Assembly: GCF_022346995.1 (NCBI RefSeq)
Contig: NZ_JAKRNM010000001.1
Coordinates: 186,001-250,000, forward strand
DNA length: 64,000 nt
Direction: 5' to 3'
Origin: Paenibacillus sp. ACRRY
Lineage (GTDB): Bacteria > Bacillota > Bacilli > Paenibacillales > Paenibacillaceae
Shown: one piece after another, positions 1 through 8,218 of the stretch
Layout of the letters: the number at the start of each line of letters is the position of its first letter
Position numbering within the stretch: position 1 is the first letter of the stretch
The notes under the pieces: generated by a model
Told to the model about the DNA's origin: nothing
Database searches by the model: none
Seen by the model: the letters and a program-made list of their open reading frames with translations, nothing else
Position numbers and translations under genes: made by a program

Positions 1-99
1 TGGATTGTTACAATTTTAAGCATACAATTAGTTTTGTAAACATCATATAGCACTATTTATATAGGCGCTATTCAAAATATTATACTGGAGGAATTATTC

Positions 100-837
100 A
101 TGGGCAAACTTCAAGATAAAGTAGCAGTCATCACAGGAGGAGCATCCGGAATCGGCGCAGCGACAGCACGTCTATTCGTTTCCGAGGGAGCTAAAGTGGT
201 CTTGGTCGATCTGAATGAAGAAAAAGGCAAGGCGTTCGAGCAGGAACTGAAAGCGCTTAAAGCTGATGCCCTTTTTGTTAAAGCCAATATCACAAGTGAA
301 CAAGAGGTTGCTGAGATCTTCAAACAAACCGTTGAAGTTTTTGGCAAAGTGGACATCGTATTCAATAACGCAGGAATCGGACGTGTGCATCCTTCGCATG
401 AACTGGACTATGCAGAATGGCGTAATACAGTCAACGTAGACCTGGACGGTGTATTTTTGGTTGCGCGTGAATCGATTCGCGAAATGCTCAAAATCGGTGG
501 AGGAACGATCGTTAACACAGCATCCATGTACGGATGGGTTGGTTCACCTGGTTCTGCGGCCTATAATGCAGCCAAAGGCGGCGTCGTGAATTTGACTCGT
601 TCGCTCGCGTTGGAATATGCAGAAAATAACATTCGGGTTAACGCACTATGTCCAGGTTTTATTGATACACCGATTATTCCTGAAGAGAGCAAACAGGCTC
701 TTTCGGCAGCAACTCCGATGAAACGTCTCGGTCAAGCAGAAGAAATGGCTAAAGCCGTTCTGTTCCTAGCGAGCGATGATTCATCCTATATGACAGGAAA
801 CAGCCTGATCGTGGATGGCGGATACACTGCTCAGTAA
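100..837 (+). CDS. SDR family NAD(P)-dependent oxidoreductase
   Basis: Classical short-chain dehydrogenase/reductase of 245 aa, the usual length for the family. The Rossmann glycine motif TGGASGIG is at residues 12-19, NNAG at 89-92, and the catalytic Ser142, Tyr155 and Lys159 (YNAAK) are all present. Asp37 at the end of the second beta strand suggests NAD rather than NADP. The C-terminus has the common SYMTGNSLIVDGG ending. A GGAGGAA ribosome binding site lies just before the ATG. A weak promoter (TTGTAA, 17 bp, TTATAT) can be read at 34-62. The substrate cannot be told from the sequence, and nothing nearby suggests a pathway. It is probably monocistronic. Confidence 0.9.
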   Translation: MGKLQDKVAVITGGASGIGAATARLFVSEGAKVVLVDLNEEKGKAFEQELKALKADALFVKANITSEQEVAEIFKQTVEVFGKVDIVFNNAGIGRVHPSHELDYAEWRNTVNVDLDGVFLVARESIREMLKIGGGTIVNTASMYGWVGSPGSAAYNAAKGGVVNLTRSLALEYAENNIRVNALCPGFIDTPIIPEESKQALSAATPMKRLGQAEEMAKAVLFLASDDSSYMTGNSLIVDGGYTAQ

Positions 838-956
838 GAGAGGTTTGTATTTGAATAGTCGATGATTCAGATGAAGCGTTGCATGCATGAAAGCAAGTGA
901 TAATTCACATCATAGAGAAGTAGTGTCACTCTAATTTCCTGAGGAGGAGATCTTTT

Positions 957-1085
957 ATGGCTCGCCAGAAGAAAAGGCAGGAAGCTGCTTGGAAGTCACG
1001 AAAGCAAGAACAGCATCCTCATGGTAAAATCAGATCGCTTAAAGAATTATCAAGCGAATATGAAGAGAAGCATACTACGAGTTAA
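957..1085 (+). CDS. Small basic protein, 42 aa, unknown function
   Basis: A short reading frame of 42 codons starts with ATG 8 bp after a near-perfect GAGGAGGAG ribosome binding site (941-949) and is followed at once by a hairpin terminator, so it has the full layout of a gene. The product is rich in Lys, Arg, Gln and Glu, has no membrane segment, and looks like a small soluble, possibly nucleic-acid-binding or disordered protein. I do not recognise a family. The spacing from the SDR gene (about 120 bp) suggests its own transcript or read-through from it. Confidence 0.6.
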   Translation: MARQKKRQEAAWKSRKQEQHPHGKIRSLKELSSEYEEKHTTS

Positions 1086-1089
1086 GCGA

Positions 1090-1124
1090 ATGACTGTCGG
1101 ACAACCTGTCCGGCAGTCATTTTA
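1090..1124 (+). terminator. Rho-independent terminator after the 42-aa gene
   Basis: ATGACTGTCGGACA and TGTCCGGCAGTCAT form a 14-bp stem with a three-base loop and one G-T pair, followed by TTTT. It starts five bases after the stop codon. Confidence 0.8.
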
Positions 1125-1206
1125 TTAACGTCAAACTGTTAAGGGCTAATTCACATTGCTTGCAATACCGGGCAAGAGTGAGATAAAGAAATACGTTTGA
1201 AGTTGA

Positions 1207-1229
1207 AGTCGCTATGTAGCGGCTTTTTT
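1207..1229 (+). terminator. Terminator-like hairpin without an upstream gene
   Basis: AGTCGCT and AGCGGCT pair (one G-T) around an ATGT loop and are followed by six T. The only transcript that could end here comes from the 80 bp before it, or is read-through past 1124. The 5' arm shares AGTCGCTAT with terminators at 2129 and 27701. Confidence 0.6.
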
Positions 1230-1412
1230 AATATTAATCCTTAAACTTAAACAGCCAACCTGGGGAGCTTGGAGTAAAAATGTTGAGTGTACGATCAACG
1301 TAGCGGGTAATACACATTATTGTATCATTAGGAAGAGTTGGATCGTTTGTTTGTTGAGTAGATCTTCATTCAGATTTAAACTGTCAGGTTACGTTCGAAA
1401 GGAGCGATCACA

Positions 1413-2048
1413 TTGAAAACGCGTTATGCCCTGTGGCTTAACATTCCGATGGTTATCCTGGTTCTGATACTTTCTGCTTGTACAGGCGAAGCGGAGCCAA
1501 CCGCTAATCCGGAGCGTGAAACTCCAGAATCTGAATCGGTTTCACCTCCACCCTCCGAGGTGGAGCCAGCTAATGAAACTACTCGTCCAGAGACAGAGAG
1601 TTTTGAGTTGATGACAGCAGATGGAAACCAGTCCATGGAAGCGGTGCTGAAGCAAGGCAACGGATTTTCCTTGTATGTCTTTGAGAAATTTGCCTTCGAT
1701 GAATCAGCAGGCCGCTTGTCGTTAAGCAGTAATCCTGATTATGTTGTGGACATTGAACCGCTGCCCTCCGATTACGATTTGACTCAGCTTGAAGCTGAAG
1801 GCAAAGAGGAACTCAGTGCAGTTGGTGAGGTATCCGATTATAGTGGCGAATTGGTTGAACATCCTCTTGGTTTCGCCGAGCTTTACCTTCAAGCTTCCGG
1901 AGAGGAAGGAATAAGCGATTATATGGTATGGAAGTCTGAAGCAGGAGATGCTTTTCTGTTCCGGCTTCATAATCCAAAAGGGGAAGAGGCATCCGATTTC
2001 GCTGGACCAGTCCTCGTTTCACTGTCGACCGTGCAAAGCGATACGTAG
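1413..2048 (+). CDS. Putative lipoprotein, unknown function
   Basis: Predicted 211-aa lipoprotein. The N-terminus has a basic start, a hydrophobic stretch (about residues 7-20) and a lipobox ending in Cys23 (LSAC), so it should be exported and anchored to the outer face of the membrane. Residues 24-60 are rich in Glu, Pro, Ser and Thr, a typical flexible linker. The rest is an acidic globular domain that I cannot assign to a family. The start is TTG, supported by GAAAGGAG 8 bp upstream. It stands alone, followed by a terminator-like hairpin. Confidence 0.7.
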   Translation: MKTRYALWLNIPMVILVLILSACTGEAEPTANPERETPESESVSPPPSEVEPANETTRPETESFELMTADGNQSMEAVLKQGNGFSLYVFEKFAFDESAGRLSLSSNPDYVVDIEPLPSDYDLTQLEAEGKEELSAVGEVSDYSGELVEHPLGFAELYLQASGEEGISDYMVWKSEAGDAFLFRLHNPKGEEASDFAGPVLVSLSTVQSDT

Positions 2049-2128
2049 CCTAGGACTCCTTTAGGTAAAACGATGGTCGTCAGTGCCGTATTCATGACAT
2101 GTCGAGTTACAGATATCCATCCTATATA

Positions 2129-2155
2129 AGTCGCTATTATAGCGTCTTTTGTTTT
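2129..2155 (+). terminator. Terminator of the lipoprotein gene
   Basis: AGTCGCTA and TAGCGTCT form a stem with one mismatch and a three-base loop, followed by TTTTGTTTTG. It lies about 80 bp after the stop codon. Confidence 0.6.
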
Positions 2156-2200
2156 GCTGAATATAGCAGGGGGTTAAGGTGTGAGGACAAGAACACGTAC

Positions 2201-2299
2201 CTAACGGCGTAAGGATGCCATCAGTTTACGAACAAACCATATTATTAATAAAACGATTAGGATGAGAATGATTAATCCTGAGATACCAATACTATTCAA
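2201..2299 (-). CDS. TatA-like single-pass membrane peptide, 32 aa
   Basis: A 32-codon frame on the minus strand starts with TTG 8 bp after a perfect AGGAGG (complement of 2308-2313). The peptide begins MNSIGISGLIILILIV and continues as one hydrophobic helix of about 20 residues, then ends in a basic tail (RKLMASLRR). The N-terminal NSIGISGLI pattern resembles the transmembrane start of TatA-type twin-arginine translocase subunits, but the Phe-Gly-Pro hinge and amphipathic helix of TatA are missing. It is therefore either a truncated TatA-like remnant or an unrelated small membrane peptide. It is too short for standard gene finding. Confidence 0.5.
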   Translation of the reverse strand: MNSIGISGLIILILIVLLIIWFVRKLMASLRR

Positions 2300-2401
2300 T
2301 ATAAAAACCTCCTAAAATTACCCACTATTGTTAGGGTTCATTATAACACAGGAAAAAGAGAGAGCAATTAATGGAAATTGCATTTATTAATTTATGTACA
2401 A

Positions 2402-2448
2402 TAAAAGGTCGTGAAATTAGCCCGATAGGCTGAATCTCAACGACCTTA
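2402..2448 (-). terminator. Terminator of the DMT transporter gene
   Basis: On the minus strand AAGGTCGT...GCC and GGC...ACGACCTT form a long imperfect stem, followed by TTTTATTGT. It begins 15 bases after the stop codon of the transporter gene. Confidence 0.75.
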
Positions 2449-2462
2449 ACATGATCATTAAT

Positions 2463-3359
2463 CTATGAGGTTGAAGCGGTATACGTAGCAATCTTTTTCC
2501 GCTGTTCCAGCCATTGGGAGATGAGGATCCCGCCGACTACCAGCAAAGCTCCGAGGTAACCCTGCATGCTCAGTCGTTCTCCGACGAAAACAAAGGCAAT
2601 CAGAGCAGCGAATATCGGCTCGAGTGCGTACATTAATCCCAATTGAACAGGCGCAATGTACTTCAGGGAAACCGACTGTGCAATAAAACAAAAAGCGCTG
2701 CAAACCAGGCTAAGAGCAAGTATGGCCATCCATCCGTTAAAGGTACTAGGGAGGACGGGGGACTCAAAGATAAAAGAGAAGATCATGGCATAGACGGCCG
2801 TGAATCCCAATGAAAGAATGCCGACGGTAATAGAGTCGGTTTTTTTCACCGCCGCACCAGAAACCAGAATATATAACGCATTACCAATTCCTCCGGCAAT
2901 GCATAGAATGTCGCCCGGATGAATTCGCAAATCACTGTTTAAGGTCAATAATCCAATACCGGCTATAGCAAGAAGAGCTCCAATTAAGTGACTAATCTCC
3001 AGCTTGTTTCGAAAAAACATGACGCTCAGCAGGGGAACGAAAATAACTGTAAGACCAACGAGGAACCCTGCGTTAGAGGTAGTCGTGGTTTCCAGGCCGT
3101 ACAGAATAGAGACGCACACCCCAAGCAAAATGGCACCGAGCAGCGCTCCGTACCCGATGGTCGTTCTGTTAATCCGTCGCAGACGCTTGTAAAAAACAAA
3201 GCCGGTCACGAGGAAGGCAATTCCGAAACGGAGAGCAAGCAAATTAAATTCTTCCATGGAGCCAAGCCCCATTTTCATAAACAGGTAAGAAAATCCCCAA
3301 CCCAGGGTAACGAGCAAAACAAGCAAATTGGCTTTCTGTGTATTCAACTTGACACGCAT
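2463..3359 (-). CDS. DMT superfamily (EamA) transporter
   Basis: Integral membrane protein of 298 aa with about ten hydrophobic segments arranged as two EamA repeats of five helices each, the standard length and layout for drug/metabolite transporters. Such proteins usually export amino acids or other small metabolites. The LysR gene at 3572 is transcribed divergently, a classic arrangement in which the regulator controls the exporter. The ATG used here (3357-3359) sits directly against AAAGG, which is too close. A TTG at codon 5 would be better spaced, so the protein may really be four residues shorter. The substrate is unknown. Confidence 0.85.
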   Translation of the reverse strand: MRVKLNTQKANLLVLLVTLGWGFSYLFMKMGLGSMEEFNLLALRFGIAFLVTGFVFYKRLRRINRTTIGYGALLGAILLGVCVSILYGLETTTTSNAGFLVGLTVIFVPLLSVMFFRNKLEISHLIGALLAIAGIGLLTLNSDLRIHPGDILCIAGGIGNALYILVSGAAVKKTDSITVGILSLGFTAVYAMIFSFIFESPVLPSTFNGWMAILALSLVCSAFCFIAQSVSLKYIAPVQLGLMYALEPIFAALIAFVFVGERLSMQGYLGALLVVGGILISQWLEQRKKIATYTASTS

Positions 3360-3571
3360 CCTTTAAACAGTGTAGTAGGTTTGGTATTTCAGCGTGTTCA
3401 AGAACCATGCCGATTTTCCTTCATCAGTATACTCCGATTTTTGCGGCACGAATATTGAAGGTTTGTTATACTAAGCATGAGAAAAAATCATGGATTATAC
3501 CCGTCGAATGGGACTCTCGCAGTCTTGGAAATGGATCATAATATATATTAGGATAGTGAAGGTGTGACGAA

Positions 3572-4537
3572 GTGAGCATACATAAATATGAAGCTTTTAT
3601 AAAGGTGGTCGAGCAGGGCAGTTTGTCCAAAGCTGCTGATCTGCTGGGAGTTACACAATCAGGAGTCAGCCATGCCATCAGCAGTCTGGAGGCTGAACTC
3701 GGTGTGGTGCTGTTTCTCCGCGGGCGTTCCGGCATGAAATTGACTCCGAACGGGGAGAAGCTGCTTAAGCCCATCGTTGAGATTCTGAATTGGAACGGAC
3801 ACTTAAAGCAAGTCGTCGCCTCCATCCATGGGATTGAAACGGGTACCGTTCGCATCGGAACATTCACCAGCGTTTCGGTCCACTGGCTGCCTGGCATCAT
3901 GAAGGAGTATCAGGCTGAGTATCCACATGTGGAATTTCAGCTGATGGAGGGCAGCTATGAACAGATCGAGAACTGGATTGCCGAAGGCAAGGTGGATTGT
4001 GGGTTTATTACCATCCCTTCACGAGAAAACTTTGATGTCATTCCGCTTAGAAAGGAAAAGTTGATGGGCATTGTCCCCCGAATGGCTCCCTTCGACACCT
4101 TGTCCTACTTTCCATTCTCTCTGGCGGAGCATCATCCCTTCATCATGCACCAGGGAGGAACGGACTATGATGTGCAGCAAATGATGAGAAAGGCCGGTAT
4201 TCATCTGAATGTCCGTTTATTCTCCAAGGACGACTATGCCATTATCGCCATGGTCAAGAATGGCCTGGGTGTGAGCATTCTGCCTGAGCTTGTAATGCAG
4301 GGATATGAGCAGCAAGTCAGTTATCTGGAACTGGAGGAACCCAGTTATCGTTTTTTGGGTTTGGCTGTCCGTTCCATAAAGGATGCTTCACCAGCGACAA
4401 GGCGATTTGTACAACATGTAGAACAGTGGGTAATCAAGAACGTGAGCGTAGGCGAGGAAGACATCGTTTCTAACAATGAGAGTATAGCCGGGAACACAGA
4501 TGAACTGGAACATGTTCTAAGCCATGCAGACCGCTAA
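3572..4537 (+). CDS. LysR family transcriptional regulator
   Basis: 321-aa LysR-type regulator. The N-terminal winged helix-turn-helix covers residues 1-60 (KAADLLGVTQSGVSHAIS as the recognition region), followed by a linker helix and a substrate-binding-like co-inducer domain from about 90 to 290. The start is GTG with GAAGG upstream. It is divergent from the DMT transporter with 212 bp between them, so it probably controls that exporter and itself. The C-terminal 30 residues are acidic and longer than in most family members. The effector cannot be inferred. Confidence 0.88.
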   Translation: MSIHKYEAFIKVVEQGSLSKAADLLGVTQSGVSHAISSLEAELGVVLFLRGRSGMKLTPNGEKLLKPIVEILNWNGHLKQVVASIHGIETGTVRIGTFTSVSVHWLPGIMKEYQAEYPHVEFQLMEGSYEQIENWIAEGKVDCGFITIPSRENFDVIPLRKEKLMGIVPRMAPFDTLSYFPFSLAEHHPFIMHQGGTDYDVQQMMRKAGIHLNVRLFSKDDYAIIAMVKNGLGVSILPELVMQGYEQQVSYLELEEPSYRFLGLAVRSIKDASPATRRFVQHVEQWVIKNVSVGEEDIVSNNESIAGNTDELEHVLSHADR

Positions 4538-4553
4538 TGCAGCGGTTTTTTTT
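4530..4553 (+). terminator. Terminator overlapping the end of the LysR gene
   Basis: ACCGCT and AGCGGT pair around AATGC and are followed by seven further T. The stop codon TAA lies in the loop, so the terminator begins inside the coding sequence. Confidence 0.8.
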
Positions 4554-4611
4554 ATGGAATAAAGGAATACGTTGATGTGTTTCTGTGCTCATCAAGCCTT
4601 CAAGATTGCTA

Positions 4612-4620
4612 TGCTATAAT
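4612..4620 (+). promoter_or_regulatory. Extended -10 promoter of the TetR gene
   Basis: TGCTATAAT is a perfect extended -10 (TGn plus TATAAT), 26 bp before the tetR-type start. No good -35 is visible, as is usual for extended -10 promoters. Confidence 0.6.
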
Positions 4621-4646
4621 GAATTGCAGAAAGGGGTTGCACGGTA

Positions 4647-5252
4647 ATGTCACCAAGAAACATAGAGAAAGATCTCCAGCAACGGGAAAAAAGAATCAAC
4701 CACATCCTTGATTCCGCATTGGAGATTATCGCCCTTAAAGAAATCGGTTCAGTAAGCATCAACCACATTGCAGCGGCTTCAGGAATGAGTATTGGCAATA
4801 TGTATCACTATTTCAAGTCCAAAGATGAGATTATCAGTGAACTTCTGAGAAGAGGCCAGACCAGTTACGGCGAACATGTGTCCCAACTTGCCGAGCAACC
4901 AGGCGACGCCCTGAGCAAGCTTTTACTCCTGTCTGAATCATGGCTCGCATTGGAGAACAATTGGGCATATACGATCCTTATCCATACGGCACGTCTTTCG
5001 GAAAGTTCCTCCGAAGAGATTCGGCGAGAAGTTACAGAACGATTTACGAATAACCTTGGCCCTGTAGCCAGTATTATGGAGCAGGGACAGCAGGAGGGAT
5101 TGATTGTGGGTGGTGTTCCCGTGGAGCTTGCCTATTATTTTGTAAGTTTAATTCAAGGGCTGACGCTGCAGAAAATGCCAGGTGCTGAAGTACCAATCCG
5201 TGCGCAGGCGCAATCGATTGTCTCATTATTTGCCGCAAGACACGTCGATTAA
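4647..5252 (+). CDS. TetR family transcriptional regulator (probable repressor of the downstream importer operon)
   Basis: 201-aa TetR-type regulator with the DNA-binding domain at residues 1-60 (helix-turn-helix around SINHIAAASGMSIGNMYHYF) and a variable helical ligand domain behind it. AAAGGGG precedes the ATG. It is followed by a perfect palindrome (5263-5282), a strong promoter and a second palindrome overlying the transcription start of the ssu-like operon (5369-5394), so it most likely represses that operon and is released by a sulfur-related or substrate-related ligand. The ligand is an inference from context only. Confidence 0.87.
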   Translation: MSPRNIEKDLQQREKRINHILDSALEIIALKEIGSVSINHIAAASGMSIGNMYHYFKSKDEIISELLRRGQTSYGEHVSQLAEQPGDALSKLLLLSESWLALENNWAYTILIHTARLSESSSEEIRREVTERFTNNLGPVASIMEQGQQEGLIVGGVPVELAYYFVSLIQGLTLQKMPGAEVPIRAQAQSIVSLFAARHVD

Positions 5253-5262
5253 TGGGATTCAA

Positions 5263-5282
5263 TTATCAGGTACACCTGATAA
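5263..5282. promoter_or_regulatory. 20-bp perfect palindrome, possible TetR operator
   Basis: TTATCAGGT and ACCTGATAA flank a two-base centre. There is no T run on either side, so it is not a simple terminator. The size and symmetry fit a TetR-family dimer site. It lies 10 bp after the tetR-type stop codon and 50 bp before the operon promoter. Confidence 0.45.
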
Positions 5283-5331
5283 GAAAAACAAGCAAGAAAG
5301 ATTAAATTTTAAGCAACACCGAAAGAAATGA

Positions 5332-5361
5332 TTGACAAGAGAGTTAGGCCACTGCTACAAT
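5332..5361 (+). promoter_or_regulatory. Sigma-A promoter of the ssu-like operon
   Basis: TTGACA (5332-5337), an 18-bp spacer and TACAAT (5356-5361). The expected start of transcription is near 5368, directly at the edge of the palindrome at 5369. Confidence 0.8.
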
Positions 5362-5368
5362 TTCCCCA

Positions 5369-5394
5369 ACAAACCGAGTGAACGTTCGGTTTGT
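5369..5394. promoter_or_regulatory. Operator palindrome over the operon transcription start
   Basis: ACAAACCGA-N8-TCGGTTTGT is a perfect 9-bp inverted repeat. It sits at about +1 to +26 of the promoter at 5332-5361, a position where a bound repressor would block initiation. The adjacent TetR gene is the obvious candidate. Confidence 0.65.
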
Positions 5395-5526
5395 GAACGA
5401 GAGATCAACTGGACAGCCAGAGATCGTTCAAAGGGTAGAGATTTTAAAAGCAGAAGGCCTTTTTTTATGACTATAAAACCAAGTAAATTGATATGAAAAA
5501 TTATTTTAAATTGGAGGTAACATGCG

Positions 5527-6294
5527 ATGTTGACTATCGAGCGGTTGAACAAAACGTTCTCTGCTCCTACGGGGCCAATTATGGCACTAAGCAATATACG
5601 GTTGCAGGTTGAACGGGGACAATTTATCACTTTTATCGGACCAAGCGGCTGCGGCAAAAGTACATTGCTCAAAATCGTTGCCGGACTTGATACGACATAT
5701 GAAGGCAAGGTGGAGCTGAACGGGAAGGCAATTACGGGACCAAGTGTTGATAAAGGTTTTATATTTCAGGAGCCACGTTTGTTCCCGTGGATGACGGTTG
5801 AAAAGAATATCGCTGCTAACCTTTCGCTGAACAATGCAGAGATTCGCTATCAAGTTCAAGAGCTAATTGAATTGGTTCGTCTACAAGGATTCGAGAAAGC
5901 GTACCCGAAGGAACTTTCCGGAGGAATGGCCCAGAGGGTTGCCATTGCTAGAGCACTGCTGCGCAAACCAGAGATTCTGCTGCTCGATGAGCCCTTTGGA
6001 GCTCTGGATGCCTTCACACGCACACATATGCAAGAAGCCCTGCTGGATATCTGGCAGAGCAGCCGGACGACCATGTTATTTGTTACACATGACTTAGACG
6101 AAGCGGTATTTCTCGGAGAGAAAGTCGTCATCATGAACCCTCGTCCTGGGCATATCCGCAATGTGATGAACGTAGACCTTCCCTATCCGCGTAAGCGTAG
6201 TGGTGGTTCCTTTCAGGAGCTTCGTTCCCGGGTTCTATGTGAGTTTGAAAAAGTGGAGCATCCTCCACTTATTGATGAGGGAGCCGGTATTTAA
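5527..6294 (+). CDS. ssuB: ABC transporter ATP-binding protein, nitrate/sulfonate/taurine family
   Basis: 255-aa ATPase subunit that powers import of a small anion such as an alkanesulfonate. Walker [10 protein letters not shown] is at residues 38-46, the Q-loop Gln at 81 (QEPRLFPW, typical of the SsuB/TauB/NrtD group), the signature LSGGMAQ at 130-136, Walker B LLLDEP at 151-156 and the H-loop His at 188. GGAGGTAA precedes the ATG; the ATG five bases earlier runs into a stop after three codons. It is the first gene of a five-gene operon with the binding protein, two permeases and a flavin monooxygenase. The symbol describes the family; the exact substrate is not proven. Confidence 0.88.
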   Translation: MLTIERLNKTFSAPTGPIMALSNIRLQVERGQFITFIGPSGCGKSTLLKIVAGLDTTYEGKVELNGKAITGPSVDKGFIFQEPRLFPWMTVEKNIAANLSLNNAEIRYQVQELIELVRLQGFEKAYPKELSGGMAQRVAIARALLRKPEILLLDEPFGALDAFTRTHMQEALLDIWQSSRTTMLFVTHDLDEAVFLGEKVVIMNPRPGHIRNVMNVDLPYPRKRSGGSFQELRSRVLCEFEKVEHPPLIDEGAGI

Positions 6295-6340
6295 TAGAGA
6301 TGCATTAACGATTATGTGTTTATAAAGGGGATGCGAATAG

Positions 6341-7399
6341 ATGAGTAAAAGATATGGCTTGATTACAGCATTATTAGTCCTGATCCTGATTGTTGCGGGA
6401 TGCAGCAACGCTAACAACAATGCTGGCAACGGTGAGAAGGATGAGAGCTCTGGACAAACTGCAGGCACCTCGGCGAAAGAAGGCAATTTGGATTCAAAGG
6501 CATCCTACGAGGATGTCACGGTGAAAATTGGGGTGCAAGGCAAGGGAGGTTTGTTCGGCAAGGCGCAAGAACAGAAGTGGTTCGAAGAAGCATTTGGAGA
6601 AGTGGGAGCAAGAGTGGAGTGGGTGGAGTTTCAGAGCGGTCCTCCAATGGTTGAAGCCATGGCATCCAATCACTTGGACTTTGCTGGCATGGGCAACATG
6701 CCGCCCATATCGGCTCAGGCAGCCGGCATTGACTTCAAAATCATCTCACAGCTTCTTGATGGTAAGAACAATGTCGCAATCATTGTGCCGACCGATAGTC
6801 CCATTCAAACCATTGCCGATCTAAAGGGCAAGAAGGTCGCTGTTACCAAGGGCAGCAATGCTTACAATTTCCTTTATCAAGTACTCGTGAAGGCTGGCTT
6901 GGCAAAATCCGATATTCAAGAAATTCAATTACAACCAGATGAAACGCAGCCTTCATTCGAAAGTGGAAAAGTGGATGCCTGGGCCGTCTGGGATCCCTAT
7001 ATTACCCTGAATACACTTAGCGGCAAAGGGAGGGTACTGGCTGATGGGGAGACCGAGGGTGTACTGTCTCCGTCGTTTCAATTGGTTCGCTCAGATTTTG
7101 CAAAAGAGTATCCGGAGCTTGTTACCCTATATTTAAAGACATTTGAGCAGGCTCGCCAGTGGGAAGCAACTAACCAGGAGGAAGCCTTCCAGCGCTATGC
7201 CGATGAGCGGAGCATTCCGATTGAGCTGGTGCAAGGCATGCAATCGCGTGCAGCGATGGTTAACATTCCGGTCAGCGACGAAACCATAGCGGGTCAACAG
7301 AACACGGCAGATTTCCAATTCGAACTAGGTACCATCCGCAAGCAAATCAACGTGGCTGACGTGTTTGACAACCAGTACATTGAGGAAGCACTTAAATAA
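6341..7399 (+). CDS. Sulfonate/nitrate-type ABC transporter substrate-binding lipoprotein
   Basis: 352-aa lipoprotein with a signal peptide and lipobox ending in Cys21 (VAGC), then a low-complexity Asn/Gly/Ser linker to about residue 50. The mature part belongs to the SsuA/TauA/NMT1-like family of periplasmic-binding folds, with the conserved region around DFAGMGNMPPISA and the DLKGKKVAV segment. It would capture an aliphatic sulfonate or similar organosulfur compound outside the membrane and deliver it to the two permeases downstream. The gap to ssuB is 46 bp and to the permease 15 bp, as in one operon. Confidence 0.87.
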   Translation: MSKRYGLITALLVLILIVAGCSNANNNAGNGEKDESSGQTAGTSAKEGNLDSKASYEDVTVKIGVQGKGGLFGKAQEQKWFEEAFGEVGARVEWVEFQSGPPMVEAMASNHLDFAGMGNMPPISAQAAGIDFKIISQLLDGKNNVAIIVPTDSPIQTIADLKGKKVAVTKGSNAYNFLYQVLVKAGLAKSDIQEIQLQPDETQPSFESGKVDAWAVWDPYITLNTLSGKGRVLADGETEGVLSPSFQLVRSDFAKEYPELVTLYLKTFEQARQWEATNQEEAFQRYADERSIPIELVQGMQSRAAMVNIPVSDETIAGQQNTADFQFELGTIRKQINVADVFDNQYIEEALK

Positions 7400-7414
7400 A
7401 GTAGAGGTGCGGTT

Positions 7415-8212
7415 ATGCAGCATATATCGGGAAACAGGTTTGTACTTCGGGCTATTCATCTCCTGATCGGGATGATGCTCCCGGCGGCAGTATTAATCAT
7501 ATGGCAGATTGCATCCTCTAATGGATGGGTGAATGCGGTGTTAGTCCCGCCTCCCAAGGATATTTTGACTGAATTCGGACGGATGATCTCCTCAGGAGAA
7601 CTGCTGACGAATTTGCGCATCTCGGCGGGGAGAGCAGCACTTGGATTCTTGATTGGTGGCGGGCTGGGGTTGGCTACCGGATTGTGGGTCGGATTTTCTA
7701 TAAAGGCTGAACGGTTGCTCGATCCATCGCTTCAGTTACTTCGGACACTGCCTCACTTGGCTGTTGCTCCATTGTTTATTCTGTGGTTTGGCTTTGGCGA
7801 AACATCGAAGATTTTGCTGATCGCTAAGGGGGCTTTTTTTCCTCTATACGTTAATGCCTTTTTGGGTGTTCGTTCAGTAGATCGCCATTTGTTTGAAGTA
7901 GCACGCGTATTGGAATTCACTAGACTTCAGACCATTACTAAACTGATTATTCCTGCCTCTCTTCCTTCATTATTCCTCGGTGTTCGACTGTCCATTGCCG
8001 TAAGCTGGCTCGGCCTCGTTGTCGCGGAGATGATGGGTTCAAGCTCTGGAATCGGCTACATTATTAACGACGCACGATCCTTCTCACTAACGTCGGTCAT
8101 TTTCGTTGGCATCATCGTCTTTGCGATTGTCGGCAAGGTAACGGATTCACTGGTAAAGCTGGCGGAGAAGAAATTACTGCGCTGGCAGGATTCCTTAGAG
8201 GGAGGGGGATAA
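7415..8212 (+). CDS. ABC transporter permease, SsuC/TauC type (first of two)
   Basis: 265-aa membrane protein with about six helices and the EAA-type cytoplasmic loop near residues 165-190 that docks on the ATPase. The conserved RTLPHLAVAPLFILWFGFGE segment marks the SsuC/TauC family. AGAGGTG precedes the ATG. A second, related permease begins six bases after its stop, so the transporter may use a heterodimer of two different permeases, which is less common than the single-permease ssuBAC layout. Confidence 0.88.
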   Translation: MQHISGNRFVLRAIHLLIGMMLPAAVLIIWQIASSNGWVNAVLVPPPKDILTEFGRMISSGELLTNLRISAGRAALGFLIGGGLGLATGLWVGFSIKAERLLDPSLQLLRTLPHLAVAPLFILWFGFGETSKILLIAKGAFFPLYVNAFLGVRSVDRHLFEVARVLEFTRLQTITKLIIPASLPSLFLGVRLSIAVSWLGLVVAEMMGSSSGIGYIINDARSFSLTSVIFVGIIVFAIVGKVTDSLVKLAEKKLLRWQDSLEGGG

Positions 8213-8218
8213 ACGATA

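Larger units (their letters stand above)
1086..1412. other. Intergenic stretch with two terminators and no gene
   Basis: Between the 42-aa gene and the lipoprotein gene I see the terminator at 1090-1124, a second terminator at 1207-1229 with no gene in front of it, a short CTTGC/GCAAG hairpin near 1160-1177, and then about 180 bp that should hold the promoter of the lipoprotein gene. No convincing -35/-10 pair was found. Confidence 0.4.

Noticed and set aside
2988..3458. A 156-codon open frame on the plus strand
   Set aside because: It lies opposite the DMT transporter gene, has no ribosome binding site and a low-complexity, polar composition; it is a shadow of the real gene.
5395..5526. Possible sulfur-related riboswitch (S-box) in the leader of the ssu-like operon
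   Set aside because: I could not find the conserved S-box core or a terminator in this leader; an operator at the transcription start explains control better.
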